A stretch of 64,000 nt of DNA from Erwinia sp039023475. Its GTDB lineage: Bacteria; Pseudomonadota; Gammaproteobacteria; Enterobacterales; Enterobacteriaceae. The DNA lies in the NCBI RefSeq assembly GCF_039023475.1, contig NZ_JBCHVB010000009.1:62001-126000 (forward strand), given 5' to 3'. The stretch's first letter is position 1; each line of letters opens with the position of its first letter. A program made the translations under genes and the position numbers. This document shows, piece by piece, positions 23,259-33,717 of this stretch. The notes beneath the pieces were generated by a model, which saw only the letters and a program-made list of their open reading frames with translations, was not told the origin of the DNA and searched no databases.

Positions 23259-23846
23259 ATGACGATGCTTGATCCCTCTTTCTTCAGCTATGTAACCGTA
23301 ATGTCGATAACGCCAGGCCCAAATAACCTGATGCTGGCCACTTCAGGCGTGAATTTTGGTCTGCGCAGGACGCTGCCCATGTTGATGGGGATCATGGTTG
23401 GCTGTGCCCTACAGACGGCGATCGCCGGAATGCTGCTGGAGGTGTTGTTACAATGGATGGGCGCAGTCAGGGTGCCACTTACCTTACTGGGCTGCGGCTA
23501 TCTGCTCTGGCTCTCCTGGAAAATTTTTCGCGCCGGGGCGCCGGAACTGCGTGAGAAAGCCCGCCCCATGACGATGGCCGGCGGCGCGCTGTTTCAGGCC
23601 GTTAATCCAAAGGCGTGGCTGATGGCAACCAACGTGGCGCTGATGTACACCGCCAACAGCGGCATTCTGGCAGTGATGGTGGGTTTTATGCTCCTTAATC
23701 TGCCCTGTATTCTGATATGGGCCGCGTTGGGAGACCGGCTGGGAAAGCATTTGCAGGTCGTGTGGAAGCTGCGTTTATTTAATACCCTGATGGCATTTTC
23801 GCTGGTGGTCACAACATGCTGGATGCTGGTTGAAGCGTTGTACTGA
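23259..23846 (+). CDS. LysE/RhtB-family amino-acid exporter
   Basis: 195 residues with about six membrane helices. The family signature near the N-terminus is SITPGPNNLMLATSGVNFG, followed later by FQAVNPKAWLMA. The ATG at 23259 has CAGGACAC in front of it; an ATG nine codons earlier has no ribosome site. Such proteins export homoserine, threonine, cysteine or related amino acids. Divergent from a MocR regulator, which probably controls it. Confidence 0.9.
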   Translation: MTMLDPSFFSYVTVMSITPGPNNLMLATSGVNFGLRRTLPMLMGIMVGCALQTAIAGMLLEVLLQWMGAVRVPLTLLGCGYLLWLSWKIFRAGAPELREKARPMTMAGGALFQAVNPKAWLMATNVALMYTANSGILAVMVGFMLLNLPCILIWAALGDRLGKHLQVVWKLRLFNTLMAFSLVVTTCWMLVEALY

Positions 23847-23854
23847 GGCTGAAA

Positions 23855-23873
23855 AGGGCGGCTTTATGCCGCC
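23855..23873 (-). terminator. Phosphoketolase terminator
   Basis: On the minus strand GGGCGGC-ATAAA-GCCGCCC followed by TTTT, just after the phosphoketolase stop. It also lies at the end of the convergent exporter gene. Confidence 0.82.
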
Positions 23874-23879
23874 CCACGT

Positions 23880-26279
23880 TTACTCTGGTGCCTCGCCTTC
23901 ACTTGCCTGCGATGGCCATTTCCAGTTCTGTACCTCGGGGATGTCCTCGCCATGTTCCCGGACGTAAGCATGGTGGGCCGCCAGTTTTTCTTCCAGCTGG
24001 TCCAGCACGTCTGCTGCCCGCTCTTGCAGGCCGGGTACCCGCATAATCGCTTCCTGCGCCAGATGATAACGATCCAGCCCGTTCAGCACGGTCATATCAA
24101 ATGGCGTGGTGGTGGTGCCTTCTTCATTAAAGCCCCGCACGTGGAAATTAGCGTGATTATTGCGTTGATAGGTCAGCCGGTGGATCAGCGTCGGGTAGCC
24201 GTGGAAGGCGAAGATGACGGGCTTATCCTGAGTGAACAGGGCGTCAAATTCCTCCTCACCCAGGCCGTGCGGGTGCTGATCTTTGGTTTGCAGCGCCAGT
24301 AAATCGACGACGTTAACCACCCGGACGCTCAGCTCGGGCAGCATCTGTCGCAGCAGGTCTACCGCCGCCAGCGTCTCCATTGTGGGAATATCGCCCGCAC
24401 AGGCCATCACAACGTCAGGTGAGGTGCCGGGTTTTTCATTCCCGGCCCAGGGCCAGATCCCCATCCCTTTTTCACAGTGCTTAATGGCCTCATCCATACT
24501 CAGCCACTGCGGCTCCGGCTGCTTGCCTGCCACGATCACGTTGATACGGTCCCAGGTCCGCAAACAGTGATCGCCGACCCAGAGTAACGTGTTAGCGTCA
24601 GGCGGAAGATAAATGCGGACAATATCGGCTTTCTTGTTGGCAACATGATCGATAAAACCCGGATCCTGATGGCTGTAGCCATTGTGGTCCTGTCGCCAGA
24701 CGTGGGATGAAAGCAGGTAGTTCAGCGATGAAACGGGTTTTCGCCACGGCAGATCGCGCGTCACCTTCAGCCATTTCGCATGCTGATTAAACATGGAATC
24801 GATAATATGAATAAAGGCTTCGTAGCAGGTAAAAAGCCCGTGTCTGCCGGTCAGCAGGTAGCCTTCAAGCCAGCCCTGACACTGATGCTCACTGAGGATC
24901 TCCATTACTCTGCCATCGGGCGCGAGCTGTTCATCATAGGAGCGGATGGCTTCCATCCAGGTACGGCTGGTGACGTCAAACACTTTGCTCAGGCGGTTGG
25001 AGGCGGTTTCATCCGGGCCGAACAGGCGGAAGTTATCCGGGTTCTGGCTGAAAATAGCGCTGAGATAGCTGGCAAGCACCGCCGTTGACTGCTCCTGCGT
25101 TTCACCGGGACTGGTCACCTCCACGGCAAACTGACGGATATCCGGAACGTTAAGCTCTTTACGCAGCCGTCCACCGTTGGCGTACGGGCTGGCGCCCATT
25201 CGCTTATCGCCTTCCGGTGCCAGCGCTTTCAGCTCGGGTTTCAGGCTGCCCGCCTCATCAAAGAGTTCTTCAGGCCGGTAGCTCTTCAGCCAGTTCTCCA
25301 GAATATGGCGATGCTCATCATTCTCCCGGCATGCGGAGACCGGCACCTGGTGCGCGCGCCAGAAGCCTTCAACTTTTTTACCGTCAACCGTTTTGGGACC
25401 GGTCCAGCCTTTCGGGCTGCGCAGCACAATCATCGGCCAGCGCGGGACAGCGCTGTGCGCCTGGCCACTTCTGGCTTCCTGCTGGAACTGGCGAATGCGG
25501 TCAAAAGCCTTATCCAGCACTTCCGCCATCTGCCGGTGCATAAGCTGTGGATCCTCGCCTTCCACAAACAGGGGTTCATAGCCATATCCGCTAAAGAGCT
25601 GCTGTAAATCACTGTCGCTGGCGCGGCCAAGCAGCGTTGGGTTGGCAATCTTATAGCCGTTGAGATGCAGGATGGGCAGGACAGCGCCGTCGCGGGCCGC
25701 ATTCAGGAATTTTGTACCGTGCCAGCTGGCGGCGAGCGGTCCGGTCTCCGCTTCACCATCGCCGATCACGCAGGGCACAATCAGATCCGGATGATCGAAG
25801 ACGGCGCCAAAAGCATGAACCAGCGAGTAGCCCAGTTCGCCACCTTCGTGAATGGAGCCGGGCGTTTCCGGGGCGGCGTGGCTGGGAATGCCGCCGGGAA
25901 AGGAAAACTGTTTAAACAGCCTGCGCATGCCTTCCGCATCTTCGCTGATGCGGGGGTAAATTTCACTGTAGCTGCCTTCAAGCCAGGTATTGGCCACCAT
26001 GCCAGGTCCACCATGGCCCGGCCCGCAGATATAAAGCAGATCCAGCTCCCGCTGGCGAATGATGCGGTTTAAATGGGCATAGATGAAATTCAGGCCGGGC
26101 GTGGTGCCCCAGTGGCCGAGCAGGCGCGGCTTGATATGTTCAGGCAGCAGGGGCTGACGCAGCAGAGGGTTATCCATCAGGTAGATTTGGCCAACGGAAA
26201 GGTAGTTGGCGGCGCGCCAGTAACGGTCAATCAGTGCGAGTTCCCGATCGGACATGGGTGGTGACAAAGTCGTATCCAT
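23880..26279 (-). CDS. xfp: Phosphoketolase (xylulose-5-phosphate/fructose-6-phosphate)
   Basis: 799 residues, full length. Thiamine-diphosphate motifs include YICGPGHGGPGMVANTWLEG (N-terminal third), PGSIHEGGELGYSL, VIGDGEAETGPLAASWHG, and in the C-terminal part FHGYPTLIHRL and RGFNEEGTTTTPFDM. It splits xylulose 5-phosphate (and often fructose 6-phosphate) with phosphate into acetyl phosphate plus glyceraldehyde 3-phosphate (or erythrose 4-phosphate). The start at 26279 has GAGGAGGAGC before it. Absent from E. coli K-12. It stands beside tpiA, whose enzyme takes up the triose phosphate product. Whether it prefers the C5 or C6 substrate cannot be read here. Confidence 0.94.
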   Translation of the reverse strand: MDTTLSPPMSDRELALIDRYWRAANYLSVGQIYLMDNPLLRQPLLPEHIKPRLLGHWGTTPGLNFIYAHLNRIIRQRELDLLYICGPGHGGPGMVANTWLEGSYSEIYPRISEDAEGMRRLFKQFSFPGGIPSHAAPETPGSIHEGGELGYSLVHAFGAVFDHPDLIVPCVIGDGEAETGPLAASWHGTKFLNAARDGAVLPILHLNGYKIANPTLLGRASDSDLQQLFSGYGYEPLFVEGEDPQLMHRQMAEVLDKAFDRIRQFQQEARSGQAHSAVPRWPMIVLRSPKGWTGPKTVDGKKVEGFWRAHQVPVSACRENDEHRHILENWLKSYRPEELFDEAGSLKPELKALAPEGDKRMGASPYANGGRLRKELNVPDIRQFAVEVTSPGETQEQSTAVLASYLSAIFSQNPDNFRLFGPDETASNRLSKVFDVTSRTWMEAIRSYDEQLAPDGRVMEILSEHQCQGWLEGYLLTGRHGLFTCYEAFIHIIDSMFNQHAKWLKVTRDLPWRKPVSSLNYLLSSHVWRQDHNGYSHQDPGFIDHVANKKADIVRIYLPPDANTLLWVGDHCLRTWDRINVIVAGKQPEPQWLSMDEAIKHCEKGMGIWPWAGNEKPGTSPDVVMACAGDIPTMETLAAVDLLRQMLPELSVRVVNVVDLLALQTKDQHPHGLGEEEFDALFTQDKPVIFAFHGYPTLIHRLTYQRNNHANFHVRGFNEEGTTTTPFDMTVLNGLDRYHLAQEAIMRVPGLQERAADVLDQLEEKLAAHHAYVREHGEDIPEVQNWKWPSQASEGEAPE

Positions 26280-26550
26280 CGTGCTCCTCCTCAGAAGTAA
26301 AGTCTGATAAAAGCATAGACGCCAGAGTCGGTTGTGCAGGAAAAGCGCGTGGAACAGAGCATTATGACAGCACAACTAAAAATTGTTTACACAGCGACGT
26401 TGAATCGGGGATGAGAACGATATCAGTTACATAAAGGCCTGGCTGGCGTCCGGCAGAGAAACAGGAAAAGGTTTAGTCAGGCTTTTAGAAATCGCCAGAG
26501 TGCGGAAAAGCTAAAGTATCTGGTGGGGCAGAACAAACAGAAGAAGTGAT
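26280..26550. other. Gap between phosphoketolase start and tpiA terminator
   Basis: About 270 bp with no gene. It must carry the phosphoketolase promoter (read leftward); I see no palindromic operator strong enough to name. Confidence 0.4.
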
Positions 26551-26576
26551 ATCCTGCCCCGAAGCCGGGGCAGGAT
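26551..26576 (-). terminator. tpiA terminator-like hairpin
   Basis: ATCCTGCCCCG-AAGC-CGGGGCAGGAT, an 11-bp stem six bases after the tpiA stop. The T-run is absent, so it may stabilise the 3' end rather than terminate alone. Confidence 0.65.
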
Positions 26577-26582
26577 GACGCA

Positions 26583-27350
26583 TCAGGCGTTTTTCGCTGC
26601 GGCGGCGGCTTTCACAATCACCGCGAAGGCGTCAGCCTTCAGCGAGGCGCCGCCAACCAGCGCGCCGTCGATGTCCGGCTGAGCGAAGAGTTCAGCGGCG
26701 TTTTTATCGTTAACGGAACCGCCGTACTGGATAATGACCTGTTCAGCCACGGCTGCATCCTGCTTCGCAATATGGTCACGGATAAATTTGTGCACGGCCT
26801 GAGCCTGTGCCGGGGTTGCCGATTTACCGGTGCCGATAGCCCAGACGGGCTCATAGGCGATAACCACGCCGTTAAACGCTTCCGCGCCCTGAGTCGTCAG
26901 CACCGCATCAATCTGGCGCGCGCAAACTTCTTCAGTTTTACCGGCTTCGTTTTCCGCTTCGGTTTCACCGATGCAGAGTACCGGGATCAGGCCAGCATTC
27001 TTCAGCACGGCGAATTTCTTCGCGACCAGCTCATCGCTCTCTTTGTGGTAGGTGCGACGCTCTGAATGGCCGATAATGATGTACTTCGCGCCGATGTCTT
27101 TCAGCATGTCTGCTGAGACTTCACCCGTGAAGGCACCGGAGAGGTTAACGTCCACGTTCTGCGCGCCCAGCGCGATATGGCTACCGGAGGCGGCGTGCTT
27201 TGCCAGATCCAGATACATCACCGGTGGAGCGATGGCTACGCCACAACCGTCAACGGTGCTCAGTTCGTCGCGCAGACCGGCAATCAGCTCTTTGACCAGA
27301 GTTTTACTGCCGTTCAGTTTCCAGTTACCCATGACTAGCGGATGTCGCAT
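26583..27350 (-). CDS. tpiA: Triose-phosphate isomerase (TpiA)
   Basis: 255 residues. The start at 27350 gives MRHPLVMGNWKLNGSK with the catalytic lysine; GGAGG precedes it. Catalytic histidine in IIGHSERR, catalytic glutamate in AYEPVWAIGTGKSATP (including the mobile loop), and the phosphate-binding YGGSVNDKN and GALVGGASL. It interconverts dihydroxyacetone phosphate and glyceraldehyde 3-phosphate. An in-frame GTG four codons upstream overlaps the ribosome site and is unlikely to be used. Confidence 0.97.
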   Translation of the reverse strand: MRHPLVMGNWKLNGSKTLVKELIAGLRDELSTVDGCGVAIAPPVMYLDLAKHAASGSHIALGAQNVDVNLSGAFTGEVSADMLKDIGAKYIIIGHSERRTYHKESDELVAKKFAVLKNAGLIPVLCIGETEAENEAGKTEEVCARQIDAVLTTQGAEAFNGVVIAYEPVWAIGTGKSATPAQAQAVHKFIRDHIAKQDAAVAEQVIIQYGGSVNDKNAAELFAQPDIDGALVGGASLKADAFAVIVKAAAAAKNA

Positions 27351-27469
27351 CTTATCCTCCACGCTTAGCGCGATTCTGTTAAATTACGCTGCCAGGCAGC
27401 GTTGTCTGCCAGACAGTATAGAGATCAAAACCCCGAAAGGCTTTGCTTTTCGTCATCTTTACCGGCCGC

Positions 27470-28057
27470 TCAGTCGGCAGCCAGCGACAGTTTTACCGGC
27501 TCAACGGCGAAGGTCAGTCCTTTGTCACCGTTGTCCGCGACCACGTAACGCAATGCCCCAACCGTCTGGGTAAAATAACGCGATCCTTGTCCCTTCTTCA
27601 GCAGTTCATCAAGCCGTTTCAGGCTCTGCTCTTCATCCAGATTAGTTTCGAAAAAACGCATCAGCGCAGCCATATAGGCGCGGGCTCTATCCCGGGCCAC
27701 CTGCGCATCCGGGCCGGGAACCGGTAGCCAGGTAACCTGTAACGTTTTAATTTTACCTGTTCCATGTTCCAGCGCGGTGGACGTGTAAAGATTTTCATTG
27801 ATCTTGCTGGCGGCTCGGGTCAAATTACTTTTATCACCGCGACTGTCGACGGCACGGTAGTCAGCAATCTGTAACGCCGGGTTGATAGCATTATATTTTT
27901 CACGAAACTGACCGATGGTCATATCGAAAGTGGGCGATTCTGCCAGAAGATAGGGCGCGGTTGGCATATGCTCAACGCGAGACTGCGGTGATGGCTTGCT
28001 GGCATACGCTGTAGCCTGTATCAGCAGCAGCAGGCCCGTAAAGATCGCTTTTTTCAT
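27470..28057 (-). CDS. yiiQ: YiiQ, DUF1454 family periplasmic protein
   Basis: 195 residues from ATG 28057, with a signal peptide (MKKAIFTGLLLLIQATAYA). The mature sequence (YLLAESPTFDMTIGQFREKYN and LTRAASKINENLYTSTALE) fits DUF1454, which is found next to tpiA in enterobacteria. No function is established. The frame stays open upstream to 28468, but that part is antisense to yiiR. Same strand as tpiA, 119 bp ahead of it. Confidence 0.88.
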   Translation of the reverse strand: MKKAIFTGLLLLIQATAYASKPSPQSRVEHMPTAPYLLAESPTFDMTIGQFREKYNAINPALQIADYRAVDSRGDKSNLTRAASKINENLYTSTALEHGTGKIKTLQVTWLPVPGPDAQVARDRARAYMAALMRFFETNLDEEQSLKRLDELLKKGQGSRYFTQTVGALRYVVADNGDKGLTFAVEPVKLSLAAD

Positions 28058-28148
28058 AGTATTCGCCCCGATCGCTCCATTCAGCAGCAGATTAGAACGG
28101 ACAATGACCGGCAAAGTCAAAGCCTGCGGCTTTCCTGAGGGATAAAAA

Positions 28149-28583
28149 ATGACCCTGCAAGCGTGGTGTTTTTCATATCGTGGCAGACTGAGGCGGCGGG
28201 ATCTCTGGATCTGGCTGACGCTCTGGCTGGTGCTGATGACGCTGCTCTTTACCCTGGCGGCAAACGGCTGGCTGAGTTCGCAAAATGCCGCATTTGGTGT
28301 GGTTTGCCTGCTATGGCCAACCAGCGCGGTAATAGTGAAACGGCTGCATGACCGCAATAAAGCGGGATACTGGGGGCTACTGCTGATTGTTGCCTGGATG
28401 CTGCTGGCCGGCAACTGGGATATGCTCCCCGCCAGCTGGCAGTGGGTGCCGGGCCGCTTTATCCCCACGCTGATTCTGGTCGCCCTCCTGCTGGAGCTGG
28501 GCCTCTGTCGCGGAACGCCGGGGGAAAACCGCTTTGGTAAAGCTCCGCAGCCAGTGAATTATACCGGCCGCAGAATGGCCTGA
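28149..28583 (+). CDS. yiiR: YiiR, DUF805-type inner-membrane protein
   Basis: 144 residues with about four membrane helices. The N-terminal FSYRGRLRRRDLWIW and the RLHDRNKAGYWGLL motif are those of DUF805/YiiR proteins. Divergent from yiiQ, convergent with fpr, as in E. coli. Function unknown. Confidence 0.86.
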   Translation: MTLQAWCFSYRGRLRRRDLWIWLTLWLVLMTLLFTLAANGWLSSQNAAFGVVCLLWPTSAVIVKRLHDRNKAGYWGLLLIVAWMLLAGNWDMLPASWQWVPGRFIPTLILVALLLELGLCRGTPGENRFGKAPQPVNYTGRRMA

Positions 28584-28629
28584 TAGGGCTGCGCTGCCGG
28601 AACAGGCTGGCTGCGATAGCCGATCGGCG

Positions 28630-29376
28630 CTACCAGTAATGTTCGCTGGTGATATGTCCGGGTTTACGCTTCAGGTGCTTACGCATTTCCCGCGTATCCT
28701 TCAGCAGCTGCTGCGTATCACGCACCATCTGAGGGTTGCCGCAGAGCATGATATGGCTGCTGGCAGCCTCCATGGGCAAGCCTACGGCGGCCTCCAGTTC
28801 TCCGCTGGCGATAAGCGCGGGCACCCGTCCCGTCAGCGAGCCGGAAGCCTCTTCCCGGCTGACCACGGTCTGAATCTTTAACTGGCCATCAAAACGCTGC
28901 TGGAGCGTCTGCATCAGCGGCAAGTAGCTCAGATCCTGCGCGTAGCGCGCAGCATGCACCAGCACGATATTTCTGAACCGTTCCAGCCCTTTCCCTTCCT
29001 GAAGAATGGAGAGATAGGGGCCGATTGCCGTGCCGGTTGCCAGCATCCACAGCGTCTCGCATTCCGGGATCTCATCCAGCACAAAGAAGCCGGCGGCTTC
29101 TTTCGTCATCATCACCTCCTGGCCCGGCGTTAACGCATGCAGGCGAGGGCTGAGCTTCCCCTCAGGCACGGTGACCAGGTAAAACTCCAGGTTTTCATCG
29201 GAGGGTGCATTCACATAGGAATAGGCGCGCTGCACGCGCTCGCCGTCGATCTCCAGCGCCAGTTTGGCAAACTGGCCGGCGGTAAAGGGGGCGATGGGCG
29301 CGGTGACCGTAAGGCTGAACAAGCTCTCTGTCCAGTTATCCATTTTTTTGACTCTGGCATTAACCCATTCGGCCAT
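28630..29376 (-). CDS. fpr: Ferredoxin/flavodoxin-NADP+ reductase (Fpr)
   Basis: 248 residues, the E. coli length, from ATG 29376 behind AAGGAG. FAD motif RAYSYVNAPSD, NADP-binding WMLATGTAIGPYLSILQ, VHAARYAQDLSY, and the C-terminal HYW. It passes electrons between NADPH and flavodoxin or ferredoxin, feeding biotin synthase, ribonucleotide reductase activation and oxidative-stress repair; in E. coli it belongs to the SoxRS regulon. Its frame remains open upstream, but the motif start is clear. Confidence 0.95.
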   Translation of the reverse strand: MAEWVNARVKKMDNWTESLFSLTVTAPIAPFTAGQFAKLALEIDGERVQRAYSYVNAPSDENLEFYLVTVPEGKLSPRLHALTPGQEVMMTKEAAGFFVLDEIPECETLWMLATGTAIGPYLSILQEGKGLERFRNIVLVHAARYAQDLSYLPLMQTLQQRFDGQLKIQTVVSREEASGSLTGRVPALIASGELEAAVGLPMEAASSHIMLCGNPQMVRDTQQLLKDTREMRKHLKRKPGHITSEHYW

Positions 29377-29681
29377 AAACAACTCCTTAGTCGTTGTGGG
29401 GCGGTTGGCATTGACGGGGTATCTTCGCCACTGGGCGCCCTTTTTTCCAGTCTCTGTCAGCAACAAAGCTCGTATCGACAAATTCGCCAGGCAATCCCCT
29501 TACTATAACGTACAGTTTGATTTACGGCGCTGCCCGTAAACGCTGACACCTGCCGCCAGGGCATTTTAGGCTCGCCTCTCGCTTTGTCGCCGGTTCCTGA
29601 TATTTTCCACGCCAACAAGTTTGTTTTTCTGGTCAGTTCATTTTTTAAATGACGTTCTGGCCGCTTATTCTACTGAAGAAA
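29377..29681. other. fpr-emrD divergent promoter region
   Basis: About 305 bp between divergent fpr and emrD. It should hold both promoters. I see no unambiguous SoxS or EmrR site, and no gene. Confidence 0.4.
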
Positions 29682-30860
29682 ATGAAAAAAATAGAAAACG
29701 GGTATCTGCTGATCCTGCTGATTGCGCTGGTCGCTGTCGGACAAATGGCACAAACCATCTATGTGCCCGCTATGACGACCATTGCGGAGGCTTTTAGCGT
29801 GCGTGACGGCATGGTGCAGCGCGTGATGGCCGCCTATCTCATCACCTATGGCGGCTCTCAGCTTCTCTACGGGCCGCTGTCGGATAATATTGGCCGCCGT
29901 CCGGTGATTCTGGCGGGGCTGAGCATATTTGTTATCGGGACGCTGATTGCACTCTGTGCGCCCACGTTCGACTGGCTGGTCGTGGGAAGTGCGGTGCAGG
30001 GGCTGGGTACCGGCGTGGCAGGCGTTATGGCCCGTACCATGCCGCGCGATCTCTATTCCGGCGGCGCGCTGCGCCATGCGAACAGCCTGCTCAATATGGG
30101 CATTCTGGTCAGTCCGCTGGTGGCGCCGATTATTGGCGCGGTGCTGACGCATCTGCTGGGCTGGCATGCCTGCTTTGCCTTTTTGCTGGCGCTCTGCCTG
30201 GCCGTTGGCATAGCGATGATCCGCTGGCTGCCGGAAACTCGTCCTGCGCCGCTGGAAAAGCGGGCGCTCTTTTCACGCTATCGCCCACTGCTGGCAGACA
30301 GCACTTTTGTCCGCTATCTGATTATGCTGATGGGCGCCCTCGGCGGTATTGCGGTATTTGAAGCGAGCTGCGGCGTACTGATGGGGGGCGTGCTGGGTCT
30401 GAACAGCCTTACCGTCAGCCTGCTGTTTATTCTGCCGGTGCCTGCGGCCTTCTTTGGGGCCTGGTTCGCCGGTCATGAAAACCGGCCCTTTCCACAGCTG
30501 ATGTGGTGGGCGGTGAACAGCTGTCTGCTGGCGGGCGCGCTGATGTGGATCCCGGCCTGGTTCGGCGTGATGTCTATCTGGACGCTGATTGTCCCCGCCT
30601 CGCTGTTTTTCTTTGGCGCCGGTATGCTGTTTCCGCTGGCGACAACCGGCGCAATGGAGCCCTGGCCTTATGTGGCCGGATCGGCAGGCGCGCTGCTGGG
30701 AGGGCTGCAAAATCTGGGGTCGGGCCTGGCGGCGTGGCTGTCGGCCCTGCTGCCGCAGAACGGGCAGTTCAGTCTGGGCATGCTGATGTTTGGGATGGCG
30801 CTGCTGATATTGCTCTGCTGGCTGCCGCTTTCCCGGCGACCGGAGCCGCATGCGGTATAG
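29682..30860 (+). CDS. emrD: Multidrug efflux MFS transporter EmrD
   Basis: 392 residues with 12 predicted helices. The N-terminal VAVGQMAQTIYVPA, the motif-A loop YGPLSDNIGRRPVIL and GVMARTMPRDLY match E. coli EmrD along the whole length. It exports uncouplers and amphipathic drugs with protons. ATG 29682 follows TGAAGAA; an ATG eleven codons earlier lacks a ribosome site. In E. coli emrD lies elsewhere on the chromosome, so its place between fpr and glpX is a feature of this lineage. Confidence 0.93.
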   Translation: MKKIENGYLLILLIALVAVGQMAQTIYVPAMTTIAEAFSVRDGMVQRVMAAYLITYGGSQLLYGPLSDNIGRRPVILAGLSIFVIGTLIALCAPTFDWLVVGSAVQGLGTGVAGVMARTMPRDLYSGGALRHANSLLNMGILVSPLVAPIIGAVLTHLLGWHACFAFLLALCLAVGIAMIRWLPETRPAPLEKRALFSRYRPLLADSTFVRYLIMLMGALGGIAVFEASCGVLMGGVLGLNSLTVSLLFILPVPAAFFGAWFAGHENRPFPQLMWWAVNSCLLAGALMWIPAWFGVMSIWTLIVPASLFFFGAGMLFPLATTGAMEPWPYVAGSAGALLGGLQNLGSGLAAWLSALLPQNGQFSLGMLMFGMALLILLCWLPLSRRPEPHAV

Positions 30861-30890
30861 GCGCGGTTATCGGATGATGGGGTGGAAAGA

Positions 30891-30911
30891 GGCCAGCCTC
30901 AGGGCTGGCCT
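30891..30911 (-). terminator. glpX terminator
   Basis: On the minus strand GGCCAGCCCTGAGGCTGGCC followed by TCTTT, 17 bp after the glpX stop. Confidence 0.75.
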
Positions 30912-30928
30912 GGCTCATTCACGCTGGG

Positions 30929-31939
30929 TTACAGAATAAAAGGATGCAGGCTCTCGTCCTTGCGATCCAGATAATGTATGGACTGAATGCGGCGAATAGT
31001 TCGCGACTTACCCCGAACCAGCAGCGTTTCGCTGGTGGCGATATTGCCCTGGCGGGTAATCCCTTTCAGCAGGTCGCCGCTGGTGATGCCGGTGGCGGAG
31101 AAAATGACATTATCGTTTTTCGCCATTTCGCCCAGCAGCAGGACTTTCCCAGCCTCAATTCCCATTTCGCGGCAGCGTGCCAGCTCCTGCTCGCCAATTT
31201 TGCGGTTTTCCGGCGAGTCCCCTTTGACCCGGTGACGGGCCAGTAGTCTGCCCTGCATATCCCCGTCCATGGCACGGATCACCGCTGCGGACACCACGCC
31301 TTCCGGCGCGCCGCCAATGCCATAGAGCACATCAACTTCGCTGTCCGGCATGCAGGTCAGAATCGAGGCGGCAACATCCCCATCCGGAATGGCAAAAATG
31401 CGCACGCCCAGCTGCTGGAGAGCGGCGATAACGGCATCGTGGCGGGGTTTTGCCAGAAGGGTGACCGTCAGCTCGCGGAGTGGCTTCTGAAGCGCGGCTG
31501 CAATATTTCTCAGATTCTCTTCAAGCGGAAGATTAAGGTCAATCGCGCCTTTGGCACCTGGCCCCACAATCAGCTTTTCCATATACATATCAGGCGCGTT
31601 CAGGAAAGTGCCTTTATCCCCGACGGCCAGCACCGCCAGCGCGTTAGCCTGACCCATCGCGGTCATGCGCGTGCCTTCGATGGGGTCAACCGCGATATCC
31701 ACCGCATCACCCTGGCCGCTGCCGACCTTTTCACCGATATAAAGCATGGGAGCTTCATCAATTTCTCCCTCGCCAATCACGATTTGCCCGTCAATATCCA
31801 CCTTGTTGAGCATAATACGCATGGCGTGCACCGCCGCGCCGTCTGCCGCGTTCTTGTCGCCGCGTCCCAGCCATTTATAGCCAGCCAGCGCCGCCGCTTC
31901 CGTTACGCGTGAAAATTCAATGGCGAGTTCTCGTTTCAT
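30929..31939 (-). CDS. glpX: Fructose-1,6-bisphosphatase class II (GlpX)
   Basis: 336 residues from ATG 31939 (MKRELAIEFSRVTEAAALAG). Metal and substrate motifs are WLGRGDKNAADGAAVHAM, GEGEIDEAPMLYIGE and VDPIEGTRMTA. It hydrolyses fructose 1,6-bisphosphate for gluconeogenesis, needing Mn(II). It is the third gene of glpFKX, so growth on glycerol induces it together with uptake. The 21 codons open upstream of 31939 lie in the glpK-glpX spacer and are not conserved. Confidence 0.95.
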   Translation of the reverse strand: MKRELAIEFSRVTEAAALAGYKWLGRGDKNAADGAAVHAMRIMLNKVDIDGQIVIGEGEIDEAPMLYIGEKVGSGQGDAVDIAVDPIEGTRMTAMGQANALAVLAVGDKGTFLNAPDMYMEKLIVGPGAKGAIDLNLPLEENLRNIAAALQKPLRELTVTLLAKPRHDAVIAALQQLGVRIFAIPDGDVAASILTCMPDSEVDVLYGIGGAPEGVVSAAVIRAMDGDMQGRLLARHRVKGDSPENRKIGEQELARCREMGIEAGKVLLLGEMAKNDNVIFSATGITSGDLLKGITRQGNIATSETLLVRGKSRTIRRIQSIHYLDRKDESLHPFIL

Positions 31940-32139
31940 AATGGGTTCCGGAAAGTGTTGAGGCGGGAAGTCTGGCATGGCAGGAAGGGAAAACGCCAGC
32001 ATTCTTCATCATCGCGTTACGGTCGCTTATCGCTGAGCAGCTTTGCCGCTTCGGTTCGGCATGAAAATCCAGTGGCGGATTTATTATGGGTTTTGGAAAT
32101 GGGGTAGCGCGAGAATCATGGCGTGGCGGGGAGGAAAAC

Positions 32140-32164
32140 GCCCGCAATCATGGCGATTGCGGGC
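32140..32164 (-). terminator. Hairpin between glpK and glpX
   Basis: On the minus strand GCCCGCAATC-GCCAT-GATTGCGGGC followed by GTTTT, 7 bp after the glpK stop. Likely a partial terminator that lowers glpX relative to glpFK. Confidence 0.75.
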
Positions 32165-32171
32165 GAGGAGG

Positions 32172-33683
<1,512 letters not shown>

Positions 33684-33717
33684 AATTCAATTCCTGATGG
33701 TGTAAAGGGTTAGCGAC

